From: Bradyrhizobium sp. | GTDB taxonomy: Bacteria > Pseudomonadota > Alphaproteobacteria > Rhizobiales > Xanthobacteraceae | Length of the DNA stretch: 7,182 bases | Assembly: GCA_028290165.1 (NCBI GenBank) | Contig: JAQGKJ010000044.1 | Location: 1 to 7,182 of the forward strand | Direction of reading: 5' to 3' | Shown: in pieces, positions 6,640-7,182 of the stretch | Layout of the letters: the number at the start of each line of letters is the position of its first letter | Numbering within the stretch: position 1 is the first letter of the stretch | Program-made: the position numbers and the translations under genes | Notes under the pieces: model-generated | Databases searched by the model: none | What the model was told of the DNA's origin: nothing | Seen by the model: the letters and a program-made list of their open reading frames with translations, nothing else

Positions 6640-7182
6640 ATGGCCAACGCCCGCAAGATCCTGATCGTGGATGACGATACCGATCTGCGCGATACGCTGG
6701 TCGAGCAATTGTCGCTGCACGACGAGTTCGAGGCCTCTGCCGTCGACACCGGCGCCAAGGGCGCCAGCGCCGCCAAGGCCAATGCCCCCGATCTCGTGCT
6801 GATGGATGTCGGGCTGCCGGATACCGATGGCCGCGAGGTCGTGCGTTCCTTGCGCAAGGGCGGCTTCAAGGCCCCGATCATCATGCTCACCGGGCACGAC
6901 ACCGATTCGGACACCATTCTCGGCCTCGAATCCGGCGCCAATGACTATGTGGCAAAACCGTTCCGTTTCGCGGTGCTGCTGGCGCGGATCCGGGCGCAGC
7001 TTCGCCAGCACGAAGCCAGCGAAGATGCGGTGTTTTCGGTCGGCCCCTATAGTTTCCGCCCGGGCTCCAAGATGCTGACCGGCGCCAACGCCCGAAAAGT
7101 GCGGCTGACCGAGAAGGAAACCGCGATCCTGCGGTTTCTCTACCGGGCCGGCCAGCTGCCGGTCTCGCGCGAGACGCTGCTG
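6640..7182 (+). CDS. OmpR-type response regulator, N-terminal 181 residues (cut by window edge)
   Basis: Cytoplasmic transcription factor of a two-component system. The receiver domain (about 5-120) shows the acidic pocket DDD (11-13), phospho-acceptor Asp56 in LVLMDVGLPDTDG, Thr84 in IIMLTGHD, and Lys106 in YVAKPF. These are all the residues needed for phosphorylation. From about residue 130 the sequence (VGPYSFRPGSKMLTG, then VRLTEKETAILRFLYRAG) is the start of an OmpR/PhoB winged-helix DNA-binding domain, cut at residue 181; a complete protein would be about 230-240 residues. The ATG has a good ribosome site. No histidine kinase is in the window, and the divergent transpeptidase gene shares its upstream region and could be a target, though no operator is recognisable. 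The receiver resembles a conserved alphaproteobacterial regulator, but I cannot give a gene name. Confidence 0.93.
   Translation, partial: MANARKILIVDDDTDLRDTLVEQLSLHDEFEASAVDTGAKGASAAKANAPDLVLMDVGLPDTDGREVVRSLRKGGFKAPIIMLTGHDTDSDTILGLESGANDYVAKPFRFAVLLARIRAQLRQHEASEDAVFSVGPYSFRPGSKMLTGANARKVRLTEKETAILRFLYRAGQLPVSRETLL

Overview
The window looks like the chromosome of an alphaproteobacterium, most likely the Bradyrhizobium/Rhodopseudomonas group. This is inferred from high GC, Cys-Gly-rich codon choice, and the resemblance of the leucyl-tRNA synthetase, COG3786-type transpeptidase and response regulator to proteins I recall from that group; no database was consulted. It holds seven genes, six apparently intact or cut only by the window edge and one frameshifted.

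Left part (1-2529): the N-terminal half of leuS lies on the minus strand and runs off the left edge. After a 261-bp divergent gap comes a plus-strand soluble GGDEF diguanylate cyclase gene, which is broken near its 3' end by an apparent one-base deletion around 2360-2366.

Middle (2526-5013): a membrane-bound dCache-HAMP-GGDEF diguanylate cyclase runs on the minus strand. It converges on the first cyclase so tightly that the two stop codons share bases. Divergent from it, across about 100 bp containing a 20-bp imperfect tandem repeat, is yggS (PLP homeostasis).

Right part (5029-7182): a minus-strand pair probably forms one transcript, a COG3786-type YkuD L,D-transpeptidase followed by an MhpD-like 2-keto-4-pentenoate hydratase. 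Divergent from the pair, across a 233-bp gap in which I could not support a promoter, is an OmpR-type response regulator cut off by the right edge.

The genes do not form one pathway. leuS, yggS, the transpeptidase and the regulator look like conserved core genes. The two diguanylate cyclases between leuS and yggS look like a signalling insertion: one senses a periplasmic ligand and lacks the product-inhibition site, the other is cytoplasmic, keeps that site, and is probably now inactive. I see no mobile element, tRNA, rRNA, CRISPR array or convincing terminator, and no strong evidence of a wholly new system.
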